Of a stretch of DNA of 28,909 bases, positions 1-19,516 are shown in pieces; positions within the stretch are counted from its first letter, which is position 1, and each line of letters starts with the position of its first letter. The translations under genes and the position numbers were made by a program. The stretch comes from Welwitschia mirabilis (taxonomy: Eukaryota; Gnetophyta; Gnetopsida; Welwitschiales), in the NCBI GenBank assembly GCA_051453625.1, contig JBOZIK010000001.1:94965328-94994236 (forward strand). Reading direction: 5' to 3'. The notes beneath the pieces were generated by a model. The model was not told where the DNA came from. It ran no database searches and worked only from the letters and a program-made list of their open reading frames with translations.

Positions 1-1249
1 TATTTCAATCATGAAGGGCCATTCTCCTCAGCAAGGAAAAGTATAGTTAAAAAGATAAAAGGAAATTCAAGGGCTTTTTATTTCTCTTTCCAGTGGAGAA
101 GTTGGTGCAATAAAAACCATGCTAAAGCAGGCTCACTGCATTGAAATAAATACACACATTCCTATTCAATCTTTTTGTTTTATTTGTGTTTGATTTTCAT
201 TGTGCTAGATAGCCAACGTTGTTTCCCCCCTCCCTCCTTCCTCCAACACACCACATTTTTTTTCCTTTTTTAAGTCACTAGTTTGCTTGATCCAGTGAAA
301 ACCCTTGGGTGGCTCTTGTTGGTCTGGAAGCTAGCCATGAAATCTCCAAGTCTTGCTTGTGGCTTGTACCCACGACATTGAAGCCCATGTGTGGCTGTGC
401 GTTGAATACATGGATATAAAACATAAGCCAAGCCACACACCTTGGGCTTAGCTCCCAATGACTTATAAGCATGGGGTAAACCATTTCCTTTCTTTCAATA
501 TGTACTTATAATGTTTTTATTCCAAAGCACCTTTTATTCTTTTGTTAAAAAAATGATGAAGGCCCTTTTGACCACAACATCTCTAGTACACTCTTGCAAG
601 ATGCCAGGAATTTGATTCACATTGAATCACAAAACATTAAGAATGTGGAAAGGATCAATCAGAAGGGAAACACGTGAATTTGACATCACCACTGAATATT
701 TATGTTCAGCAATATGTTATTTTTCTCAACTCACACTTTAGCTAGAAGAAAATGATACTTTTGGTAACATTGGGCTTCGCTATGGTTCATACTTACTGTC
801 TCCTAAGTGTTAGTGATCTATATAAGTCGATCTGTTTCAAGTTTCCATGTGTCATTTCAATACCCATGATCTCCATACAACTTGCCTAATATGAAAGAAT
901 AAATTTCTGAGCTCTTTTAGATTGTTTGTGACTGTGCCTTAGATTTCTTGAATCTTTGTCCTGGCTGGTGCAGTTTTCAACATGAAAAAATAATAAGAGA
1001 GATACTCCATGACAATAAACATAACAACACCAGTTATGCAGGAAACATGGCATAACCATCTGAAGGTTCAAAGAGCATAGTGACTCCAAAACCATCCAAA
1101 GGAAAGTATTGTTTGACTCCTATTTCATTTTAAACTAGGGAAAGACAAAGGAATACAAATATTAGAACAGTTATCTTTGACTTCCAATTCAACTGAGCAA
1201 AAAAAAAAATGCAGCTCATATGAAATATAAAATATAAACATATTCCAAC
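1..1249 (-). other. SMU1 intron 10 (partial), no exon found
   Basis: The donor follows the exon ending at 1250 (GCAAG then GTTGGA). The acceptor and the next exon, expected to begin with the family sequence around IHGLKSGK, are not found down to base 1, so the intron is at least 1.25 kb. It holds a pyrimidine-rich stretch at about 220-275 and a less AT-rich stretch at about 290-480. The latter has several CC/GG-rich words and an open frame, but I recognise no protein or element in it. Confidence 0.7.
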
Positions 1250-9956
<8,707 letters not shown>

Positions 9957-10330
9957 GTCGAAGCCTTTCAATGAACCCTATAAAAGTTTCTATGCTTATG
10001 CTTCTTTCTGCAAAGAAACTTAGTCTGCTGTTCTAACTCCAATTGTGCTCGATTTCTGCTCAATCAGAAAGGCAATTTAAATAAGTAACTGGATACGAAG
10101 CTCAAACGGCAGATGAAATTACGGAGTTATCGAGTGACAGCCATATGAGTAACCTCTGCAAGCGTTATTGATGATGAAACGAAGAACGAGTAAGCGGCTC
10201 GACCCTTATACCGTGATCATTTGCCCCCTTCTCTGCAGAGGAAAGCCTTTTGCAATTAAACTCTGCCTGGACGGGAACTATTTTGTTCAGAGACATTCTC
10301 CAAAATTGGACAGACAATTATAAAGGTTTT
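9957..10330 (-). promoter_or_regulatory. Probable SMU1 5' UTR and core promoter
   Basis: This stretch, directly upstream of the SMU1 ATG on the minus strand, is less AT-rich than the DNA beyond it. A TATA-like TATAAG lies at 10205-10210 on the minus strand, about 250 bases before the ATG, which would leave a 5' UTR of some 200 bases. A TTTGCAG acceptor-like word near 10,005 means a 5' UTR intron cannot be excluded. The transcription start is inferred only. Confidence 0.35.
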
Positions 10331-10422
10331 TTTTTAAGGGTTGGGAGATATTTTCTAAAATTAAAAATATAATTATAAAATCTTGTTATTTTACTAATAG
10401 GATGGGAATGATAATCATTAGT

Positions 10423-10449
10423 TTAGATATATATTTTATATATATCTAA
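10423..10449. repeat. AT-rich palindrome
   Basis: TTAGATATATA pairs with TATATATCTAA across a short T/A centre. It lies about 30 bases left of the 244-bp inverted-repeat element. It could be a simple cruciform-prone sequence or part of an insertion boundary. Confidence 0.5.
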
Positions 10450-10480
10450 TATTTAACTAAGAGATATCAATTTCTACCAC

Positions 10481-10724
10481 CTTTCAGACGAGGATACAAG
10501 CATTAACCTAACTGCATTTCTACCAGCTATTGGATAAGGGTATAAACATTAACTTAAACACATTTTGCTTACACATTGGTATTGACGTTAACCACAATCA
10601 AAGTTGACTTTGACTTCTAACAACGTTGACTTTGATCATATAGTCAATATTGACCATTGATCAAAAGTGAAAGCCTGGGCGGCATAAATGCAGTTAGGTT
10701 AATGCTTGTACCCTCGTCTAAAAG
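10481..10724. mobile_element. 244-bp element with 39-bp terminal inverted repeats (MITE-like)
   Basis: The left arm 10481-10519 and the right arm 10686-10724 are reverse complements over 39 bases with two mismatches. The core reads GACGAGGATACAAGCATTAA at left and TTAATGCTTGTACCCTCGTC at right. The interior (about 166 bp) carries six TTGAC cores between 10582 and 10654, and part of the left arm is echoed in diverged form around 10520-10565. There is no coding capacity. I could not find a clear target-site duplication, so the superfamily is unknown. It sits about 270 bases upstream of the putative SMU1 TATA box. Confidence 0.6.
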
Positions 10725-11156
10725 GCCTTTATGGACATGCCTTCATTTTTATTTGTAATTATTATTACTAAATGTGCTATTTAAACCATAGCCTTAATGC
10801 TGGAAACAATTGGTAGTGATTTAAGTATCTAATGACATCTCTATTCTATATTTAAATGTAAAAATGTATGAATTAAAAAAGATCATACTATAGGAAAGTG
10901 CTCATAAAGTTTATAGAGAGGTCAAGTATTACTTTATTACAATGAAGCTAATAAGGAACAATATAGGCATTTAAGTATTACAAGAAAGGTAACAACTAAC
11001 AATACAGGCATGTAGTATAGATAAATTAGTAATATTTAACTATAATAAATAAATAATAATTCATTTTATATCACTTAATACAAATGTACACAATAGCTGA
11101 ATTGGCAAATTATCACAAAGACAATATATTTCAGACTTTTAGGCTTGCTAAATGTT
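10725..11156. other. AT-rich intergenic DNA, nothing recognised
   Basis: This gap lies between the inverted-repeat element and the Helitron helicase relic. The 3' end of the Helitron (hairpin followed by CTRR on the minus strand) should fall here or further left, but I could not pick it out. Confidence 0.5.
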
Positions 11157-14100
11157 GCTTTTCCTTAATCTACTTCTCCAAGTTAGAACCCTTGGATAAT
11201 TTTCTATGTCTATGTTTAGAGGGGGAATGTAATATCTTCAATGATTCTATTGACTTCACTTGAAAAAGGGCCACAAAAGTCGATCCTGACATTTCCTCAG
11301 GATCAATATCTATACATGCTTTACTAAGGGTCATCCCCTAAGATTTATGAATCGTTAATGCCCAAGTGAGTTTGAGAGGTAGTTGTTTTGATCGATCTTT
11401 AGAAAATAGGATGATAGGAACTATTTTTGGACTTGACTCATTGAAAGGAACTCCAGTATAGGTATCGATGTCAACCATGATATAGATTGGAAGATCATGT
11501 GAATTCTTTCCTGGTCAATAAACTATTGATTTAACAATACTCATAGACCCATTTACTAATTTAGCTTCAGGTCATATGTTTATAGTTAACATGACCTTAG
11601 TTTCTTGACAAAGAAGAAGCTTTATTTCCAATTCACCATTAGCATCATTGTATCTAACTGAATCTTGTGTCTTATCTACTATACATCATGCAACGAGTGA
11701 TTACATTTAAAGTAAGCACTTTCTATTATAAGAGGAAACCATATCATTCATGGCGAATAGATAAACTGAATCTTGAAAACCATCCATTCTATTGGATGTC
11801 GAAGGAAGTTCAGACCTCATCATTAGAAATTCATAATCGTCATCCAAATCTTTATCATATCTTACATTTATAAATACATGTCTAAACCTTTGCTGATTTG
11901 GATCATCACTATTTTGTTTGTAGACTGCATCTAATACAACTACTATATCAAATAATCTCTATAGTGCCTTCATTTCCTCACTACCATTATATGGTGGACA
12001 ATCCTTCACCAAAGGTAACTGAGAAAGATCACCTATTAATATGATAGACCTTTCACTAAAACTCATATTGCAGTGAGCTGGAAATATCTCTTTAAGCCTT
12101 CTATCAATATTAAGTAACATCGTACTTTCTATAAAACTCATCTCATCAAAAATGATGTATTTGACATTTTGTAGCCATTCTTGAAGATGTAGCAGCTGTC
12201 TTGATGAAGCATGATCATAGTCACTAACCTTAATAATACCCAATCCTGAATGTATTATTATTTTTTTCATGTTATACGCAGTAACTTCAGTTGGTGCAAG
12301 CACCATAAAAATACTTGTGTTGTCTATACAATATTCTTAAATTCATTCTTTATAGGATAATCAGAAAAGATTTTTGTATTCCCATTGTTTTTTGGATTAT
12401 CATGCATAGAGATTGAATGTCTTCTTGCTTGAATTATTACAGTGCCAAATAAGATATGAGAATGTTGAAGCATTCCCTTTGTTTTAAAGTAAGGCTCAAT
12501 AGGCCATTAATCTGATTTGTTTCATCTTAGACCAATAAATTATGTGATGTCCTATTATTTTGCATAAAGAAAATGGCATATTTTGCATAGTATTCTCCTT
12601 TATAATTTGCAGACTAATTACATTATTTATCAAAATAACACAAGTCAAATGTGTCATGTTTACTTCTTTAAAAAAGGCCTTCATTTAGTAGACGTTTTGT
12701 TAATACTTAATAACCATTTTCATAATGATTCACATTTAATGATTCCATGTCTTCATGTTGATCCTTCTCGATGGTTTCATGATGGATTACAGTGCTCAAA
12801 TGCATGTGCAATAGACATCCATTTAGCCTCTATTTCTTCATCTTTCCTTCACAAATCACATTTGATATCTCTAAATGGATAATGAAGAACCAGCTAAGTC
12901 TAACAATAATCCATCCATTTGTAATCATCTTTATTAGGTCATACACGAAATCTAGAAATAGCTCTAGTAATTACATGTTCCTTTCTTAGATGTCAAGTAT
13001 CATCTTCTGTTTTCCTTGAATTGAATACATAATATTTTACAGAATTAAATAATGACATGCCTTCCATATGAAGTGATATATTTGGATACTGATTGACTAA
13101 TGTGGTATACACACGTTCCTCATCTACAACATGGCTTCGTTTCACTTTTTTATATACCTTTCTAGGTACATTAAGTGGCATAGATATCCTACTACTTTCA
13201 ACCAAGGCAAGTCCTTATCGTATGTGGCATGTTTCCATAGCTCCAATATCACAAGCTGTTGTAGTATCCATCATTAGCCTTTTATAAGCTAGAATGATAG
13301 GCTCATTAGAATCTCTTTCTTGCGATATATTTAGTAATGTATCAAAATATGACTTTGATTTTTTCTTTAAGGCATACTTTACAATATACTTTATAACAAC
13401 ATATTTATTGAGCACAAGTTGAAAGTTTATATTTGCTTGCCATGTTTATAGAATCATTTATTATAAACATTTAACCTATCATCATTTCTCCTTGGCTCAT
13501 ACTTTTTTTTATTGTTTTCATTTATATACAACCTAGAATCATGAGGTTGTAACTCCCATAGAATGTTATATCTATATGAATTAATAAGTATCAGTGTTTA
13601 TAGTTTGAATATATTTACAATTTTAAAAGGGTAGTAGTTTGTAGATACACATCCATTAACCATTTTGTCTTCTCAAACATGCTCCTGGTTTACAAGGTAT
13701 ATGTCTTTGAATAGTATTTAATAAAGTTGTGTAATCTTGATCCAATTGTATATGTTCGAGGTCTTCTTTTTGTAATTAACATGAATGAAGATCCATGTTT
13801 CTTCTTGGGGCCTACAAAAACAAAAATTACTATTATGTCTAAAACACAATAATTAACTAAACATGTAATAAAGAAGATATAACTTTTACTTACAACATTT
13901 ACTCTTTCATACTCTTCGAATCTGTCATGTCATGCATGTGCAATGGAATTGAAAAATCTCTTTGCATTTTCCACTATTTTATTATCACTCTAGTTAAGTA
14001 GTTTCATGTTAGGATCTCCTCTTATCCATAGAAACCCATGTACTTGTGGAGAACCTCTATGTTGCCACTTAAATCGTGTTTAGTAGTCTACAACATTAAA

Positions 14101-14556
14101 TTCCTTTATTTGCATTACCTCTCTAAATTTTTCTGACAGTTACACATGTACTCTGAGACAATTTGTGAGTTATTAAGGATGTTTTGCATTCACCATCTTT
14201 TGACTTCAAATGGATTTTATCTCTATTCACTAGATACAGTATCATGTATATCAGGCTAATGTAAATTTAAAACACTTAAAGTGAAGAATATTATAGGAGT
14301 TCTAAGCTGGGTAACCATATTTAATAGTTCGCATTTACTTTTTTTTTTAGTAGAAAGGTGTGCCTCTTAGAGAGCTTCCATATCTCATTAACCTGTCTAT
14401 TATTTCATTCAATGGATAATTGTTCATTTGTTCATATAATCCCTTTATTGTAATTAGGGTATCCATTACGTTCTTTTTTAAGAACACTAATTGTAGATCT
14501 AAGTGCCCCGTGTCTCATAATCATGTTGAAAATATAATACCTAAAATGGAAAATAA
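11157..14556 (-). pseudogene. Decayed Helitron RepHel transposase (HUH Rep plus Pif1-like helicase)
   Basis: Helitrons move by rolling-circle replication using a Rep nuclease fused to a Pif1-type helicase. Pieces appear in family order on the minus strand: MRHGAL near 14,515; WQHRGSPQVHGF near 14,070-14,034 (the HUH site, normally PHxH, here QVH); DYTTLLNTIQRHIPC and ACLRRQNG near 13,735-13,660; KYVVIKYIVKYALKKK and DIGAMETCH at 13,415-13,215; VESSRISMPLNV at ~13,200; helicase LAPTEVTAYN, IIFDEMSFI (Walker B), LIGDLSQLP at 12,306-11,959; then FAMNDMVSSYNRKCL, LVNGSMSIVK and LPLKLTWALTIHKS.GMTL near 11,770-11,320. Many stops interrupt it, including a TAG where HKSQG is expected and a TGA between INI and PEAKL. 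No Walker A (GTGKS) is recognisable. The 5' end is lost in the adjoining gap. It is non-functional. Confidence 0.8.
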
Positions 14557-15149
14557 NNNNNNNNNNNNNNNNNNNNNNNNNNNNNNNNNNNNNNNNNNNN
14601 NNNNNNNNNNNNNNNNNNNNNNNNNNNNNNNNNNNNNNNNNNNNNNNNNNNNNNNNNNNNNNNNNNNNNNNNNNNNNNNNNNNNNNNNNNNNNNNNNNNN
14701 NNNNNNNNNNNNNNNNNNNNNNNNNNNNNNNNNNNNNNNNNNNNNNNNNNNNNNNNNNNNNNNNNNNNNNNNNNNNNNNNNNNNNNNNNNNNNNNNNNNN
14801 NNNNNNNNNNNNNNNNNNNNNNNNNNNNNNNNNNNNNNNNNNNNNNNNNNNNNNNNNNNNNNNNNNNNNNNNNNNNNNNNNNNNNNNNNNNNNNNNNNNN
14901 NNNNNNNNNNNNNNNNNNNNNNNNNNNNNNNNNNNNNNNNNNNNNNNNNNNNNNNNNNNNNNNNNNNNNNNNNNNNNNNNNNNNNNNNNNNNNNNNNNNN
15001 NNNNNNNNNNNNNNNNNNNNNNNNNNNNNNNNNNNNNNNNNNNNNNNNNNNNNNNNNNNNNNNNNNNNNNNNNNNNNNNNNNNNNNNNNNNNNNNNNNNN
15101 NNNNNNNNNNNNNNNNNNNNNNNNNNNNNNNNNNNNNNNNNNNNNNNNN
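14557..15149. other. Assembly gap (593 N)
   Basis: A run of N. It cuts off the 5' part of the Helitron relic. Any open frame drawn across it is meaningless. Confidence 0.99.
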
Positions 15150-15414
15150 CATTGATTGGTGACTCTCGTAGTAATGGCCATTGAGCAATTATTAAGGGAT
15201 CATTACATTAGTTTAACAGATATGTTGTAGTGCGTATTTTTACAACTTCATGTGTTACTCCAAATCCTATTAATCAAAATATATAGATTGCAAAATACAC
15301 AATTTAGTATGAGTGGGAGTGATCCAAATGTCGTAACCTATTGAAGAATTACAAGAGAAGAATGAGAATTGATTTCCAAATGGAATATGATGATTGAAAC
15401 TTAATAACATTGTA
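15150..15414. other. Intergenic DNA, nothing recognised
   Basis: An AT-rich stretch between two assembly gaps. It may hold the far end of the Helitron, but no TC terminus with context could be identified. Confidence 0.4.
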
Positions 15415-15514
15415 NNNNNNNNNNNNNNNNNNNNNNNNNNNNNNNNNNNNNNNNNNNNNNNNNNNNNNNNNNNNNNNNNNNNNNNNNNNNNNNNNNNNNN
15501 NNNNNNNNNNNNNN
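15415..15514. other. Assembly gap (100 N)
   Basis: A run of exactly 100 N, the usual size for a gap of unknown length. It ends at a (TC)n microsatellite, which probably caused the break. Confidence 0.99.

Positions 15515-15579
<65 letters not shown>
15515..15579. repeat. (TC)n microsatellite
   Basis: About 32 perfect TC dinucleotides directly after the gap, fading into TTTCTTTCTCTTTG. The true length is unknown because the left side is missing. The Ser-Leu or Arg-Glu open frames here are artefacts of the repeat. Confidence 0.97.
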
Positions 15580-15585
<6 letters not shown>

Positions 15586-15589
15586 CTCT

Positions 15590-16799
15590 TTGAGCTTAAA
15601 ATGAGAGAATCTAAAGCCTCGAAGATAGCCCTCATCATTTTTAGAACAACAAACTCTCAATGATATTAATAACTAGGTATGAAAGTGTTATATACACAAG
15701 TCACCTCATGAAACTAGGAATCATAACATGAAGGAAAGGGACATGAAAGAATACATAAAAAAAGGTGTAAATTTCTATGTACATATGAACTCTAAGATCT
15801 TGTGAGGAAGAAATAAAATGGCTATAATTTATTAATAAGTATTTTAAATTATAGAATGTTGATAATAGTTTATATAGCTGATAGTAATGATGTTCTTGAT
15901 AGAAGACACAACAACATGATGAAGTCATCTGAGTGTGATAAGAAATGATTAAATTAATTAGGTTGACTTTATTGAATAATTTAAAAAGGAATTTATTCTT
16001 GATTATTTGCTCTAAGATAAACATATGTAGTTCAAATGCCTATGACTTGGAAGAAAGAGTCTTAATGAACATTAAGATGAATTTAAAGATCAGTAAAGTT
16101 TCACTCCAAAAAAATCAAGAAAAACTTACTAGTAATTTCATTGGAACTCTTCCACAAAGTTTAGGAAACCTAGTATGCCCACCAAAACTAAAATCTCTAT
16201 AATAAGCTAATAGAAGAATCAAATATTACATGGAGGCATAATAATAAACCCATATAACCTCTTACATGAAGACCATTATCACATAGAAACTAAGGGTACA
16301 ATTTTATTAGAACAATCTAATATTAACCTTATACTTAATGACCATTCATCACATAGAATCATGACATTCCTGTATTCCACCATTGTAAGAAGAAGGATAA
16401 CATCATTATAAAGTAGTCTAAAAATAAAAGTTAATAAATCAAGCTCGACTTACATATTTAAAATAATTAAAAAAACGTAAGAAATAAAATATTTTCTCCT
16501 ACTTAGATAGATTTTGTACATATTTTCTATTTTTTAAATAAATTTTGTGCAAAAACAATTTTTTTCATTATTAAACTTACAGTACTATTATAAAATAAAC
16601 CTAATTTATTTCTTATAGGTACTGATGATAGTGATAATATTATTTATCATATAATTACTAATAATGTTAAAAAAATATCATCAAAGCACTAACTTTTAGA
16701 ATAGAAGTTGCAAGAGGTAATGTTATAGTATAATATGATCATTGGATAAATATAACTATTAACATCATTGACTTATTATTTATTAATAGAGTTTATATT
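15590..16799. other. AT-rich DNA before the Gypsy relic
   Basis: By position this may include the gag region of the downstream Ty3/Gypsy relic, but I recognise no gag or zinc knuckle. An 85-codon plus-strand frame at 15945-16202 ends in a stretch resembling a leucine-rich repeat (NFIGTLPQSLGNL). The rest carries frequent stops in all frames. Confidence 0.4.
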
Positions 16800-17575
16800 T
16801 TTACTATTAACAAATATGATGTAATTTTGGGAATGTATTTGTCAGGTAAGTATGAGGTTAAGGGGTTATTTCTAAGAAGGATCCTTTTTATTCCTACTCT
16901 GTCTAAAGGGCCAAACTTTAAAGGGAAGAATAGAAGGAAATAGATACTATTTATGATTTATAAAAAAATAAAGAAAGCTATTAAGACAGCACAACTATTT
17001 TTCCTTATGATGAAAAATGATTAGGAGGTATAGTTTCCTAATGAGCTATATGAATTTCATAAACTATTAGAAGATAAAATCAGATTACCACTGAAAAGAA
17101 AGGTTGAATATGCCATTAATATCCCACTCAAAGCATAGCCTATCTCTCAAGATCCTTACAAAATTTTTATCATTGAATTAAAAAAGTTAAAAATCCAAAT
17201 CCAAAAATTAATAGATAAAGATAAAATCAAACCTTACATAACATCATGAAGAGACATACTATTATTTGTCAAGAAGAAAGATAGATCACTTAAACTCTAC
17301 ATTGACTATTAATAATTTAGTAAGGTAACAATTAAAATTAAATCTTATTGCCTCATATTAATGACCTTTTTGATTATTTAAAGGAAGTAGTATATTTTAT
17401 CAAACTAAACTTAGAGTTTGGTTATCATCAAGTTTAAATTAAATAAGAAGATCTTTTAAAGACTATCTTAAAACTAGACATGGTTATTTTGAATTTACTA
17501 TTATGCCTTTTGATCTTATTAGTGATCTTATTACATTCATAACCCTAATAAACAATGATTTCTATTAATTGCATA
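16800..17575 (+). pseudogene. Ty3/Gypsy (chromovirus-like) protease end and reverse transcriptase relic
   Basis: Plus-strand pieces follow the order of Gypsy pol: KYDVILGM (protease end), ELYEFHKLL and LPLKRKVEYAI, PISQDPYKIF, ELKKLKIQIQKLIDK, LLFVKKKDRSLKLYIDY, KVTIK, then KLNLEFGYHQV (RT motif A region) and, after a frameshift, RHGYFEFTIMPF. Several in-frame stops are present. The catalytic Asp normally found in KIDL is Asn here (KLNL). The YVDD block, RNase H and integrase are not found downstream, so the copy is truncated near 17,575 or decayed past recognition. The RHGYFEF..MPF style is that of chromoviruses rather than the Tat lineage seen at 22,815-24,640. Confidence 0.8.
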
Positions 17576-19516
17576 TTTTGCAAACCTTATTTAATTAGAT
17601 ATTAAGTATATTAAGCTTTTAATTAGATGATAAATTTGAAGGCCTTATAAAAATAATATGACATTTTAAATTAACCTTAGTTTGTAATTTTCATAATTCA
17701 CCATGAAAATGATAATAATTATGTTAGAAGGTTTATATGAAAAATGCTATTTAAACATTTAAAATTAGATAATATATTCTATAAAAAATTAAAATCACGT
17801 GAAAAAACTAGTAAATTAAAAATTTCAAGAGGACATAGTAATATATTTTACATCTTATTTACTCATTTAAATTCTTGGTAAATGTGATAAGTATACTATA
17901 TTATGAATATACATTTTCTTCCTTATGTTATACGATTAATAGATTTTATGTGATATAGAATAAATGAGGGATTTCTTATGCTTGGTGAATGTTGTTACTA
18001 ATGGATGATTATAGCTAAGTGCCCATTTTGGAGATTTATTATATACCTAAATATCAATGTTTATTTTTTGTTAATATGTATAACAATATATTTTCATTTA
18101 TTATGCATTAAGTATATCTTATTAGTGATAAATTCTAATCCTCAAAAATCATTTTTAGGCTAGTACTTATTCATAGTAATCCTAAGGCTTAATATAAATG
18201 ATTTTATGAATTGATTTGATTTTCCTTCCTAAATTGATTTAAATTAGTAGTATGTAGTAAAGTTATACTATAAATAATGAGTTTGTGTAGTGTATTCATT
18301 ACTCTACTAATTCAAGTTATCATATAATTAGTTGTTAAATCTCTATTAGTTTCTTTAGCAAAAGTTAAGTTTCTATAATAAAGGCATAGGATAAAAATAC
18401 CATAGCACTTATTAATTAGTAGGTATAAATTAGTGAAAATTTTCTTGTAAATCTAAAATTCTATTATAAATGTAAAAATGTAAAAACAATATAATTTTGG
18501 ATGTATAAAAAATATTAAAAATTTATTTGTTAAAATATGTTAGGAAATAAGTGCAAAACATAGTAAGTAATTAATTTACATTTATATACGTATTAGTTAA
18601 GATATCTAAAATCTTGGGTATCCTAAATTATAGGAATTAAATAAGCTTTCCAAAACATCTTGAATCATTTAAAAAGTCAAAGTATTTTGAAAGTTATGAT
18701 CATTTTAGTGTAGCGTATTAGAACTATCATTTTAGAAAATTTGACAGTTTTTAATCTTAAATGATTAGAATTTCAAGATAGTTTAAGTTCAACTATGAGG
18801 ATCATATTATGATTCTAGTTTATGAAAAATAATTGTAATTTTTCTTTAAAATTAATTAATTAGTAATTCTTAACTATGATATCTCCTTCGAACCTAAAAA
18901 TGTTATAATTAATATTTTAAATTATTGCAAGATTATTACATAAAATTTTTTATGAAATATGAGTATATAAATACATTTTTATTAGTAAAATTAGTTTAAA
19001 TTATTTAGAGATAATATTTTATTTAGAGAAATATCTCTTTTACTTTTTCCCTTTATCTTACTTTGAATGTGTATGCTTGTAAGTCTTTTCACGTTAGTAG
19101 TATAAGTAACATAACTAGTTTATCTTCTATTTAACACTTATTTTCTTAACTTATAATATAGCCATAGGATGTCTTGGATAAAGAGATATATCTTAAAAAT
19201 CATTCTTGAACTATACTTTTTTTTTTTTTTTTAATCTTTCTTACATAATAGAGATTGTTATATAAGCATGGAAGAATGCTTCTAGGATTGACATGGCTCT
19301 AGGTATAGATTAGTTTTTTAAGTACGCTATTAAGATGTGATTTGATAAATTTTGAATTTTATTATTATATTGAAAGAAGTAGAAGAATAAATATTTCTCT
19401 TATTTAGATTTTCATTATTATATCCTTGAAATAAAAATGTTCTAGTATGCTTGTTTTTTCTTTTATGATAATTTCTATAAAATAAACCTAATGATGATTA
19501 GAATTATTATAACTAG
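17576..19516. other. AT-rich DNA, nothing recognised
   Basis: Nearly 2 kb with stops in all frames. If the upstream Gypsy copy were intact its RNase H and integrase would lie here, but no HHCC zinc finger, DDE block or chromodomain could be read. A run of 16 T lies at 19217-19232. Confidence 0.5.

Noticed and set aside
290-480. Less AT-rich stretch with 62- and 68-codon frames
   Set aside because: It does not match the missing SMU1 exons or any transposon protein I recognise. I treat it as intron sequence.
12583-13287. Three plus-strand open frames of 64-99 codons
   Set aside because: They are antisense to the Helitron relic, whose homology is on the minus strand.
14420-15188. Open frames of 215-254 codons across the large N run
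   Set aside because: They are produced by N being read as unknown residues. Only the short ends are real sequence.
11100-15420. Helitron termini (TC start, hairpin plus CTRR end)
   Set aside because: No convincing pair was found. The 5' side falls into gaps and the 3' side is too AT-rich to judge by eye.
15270-15663. Ser-Leu and Arg-Glu repeat proteins
   Set aside because: They are translations of the (TC)n microsatellite plus N.
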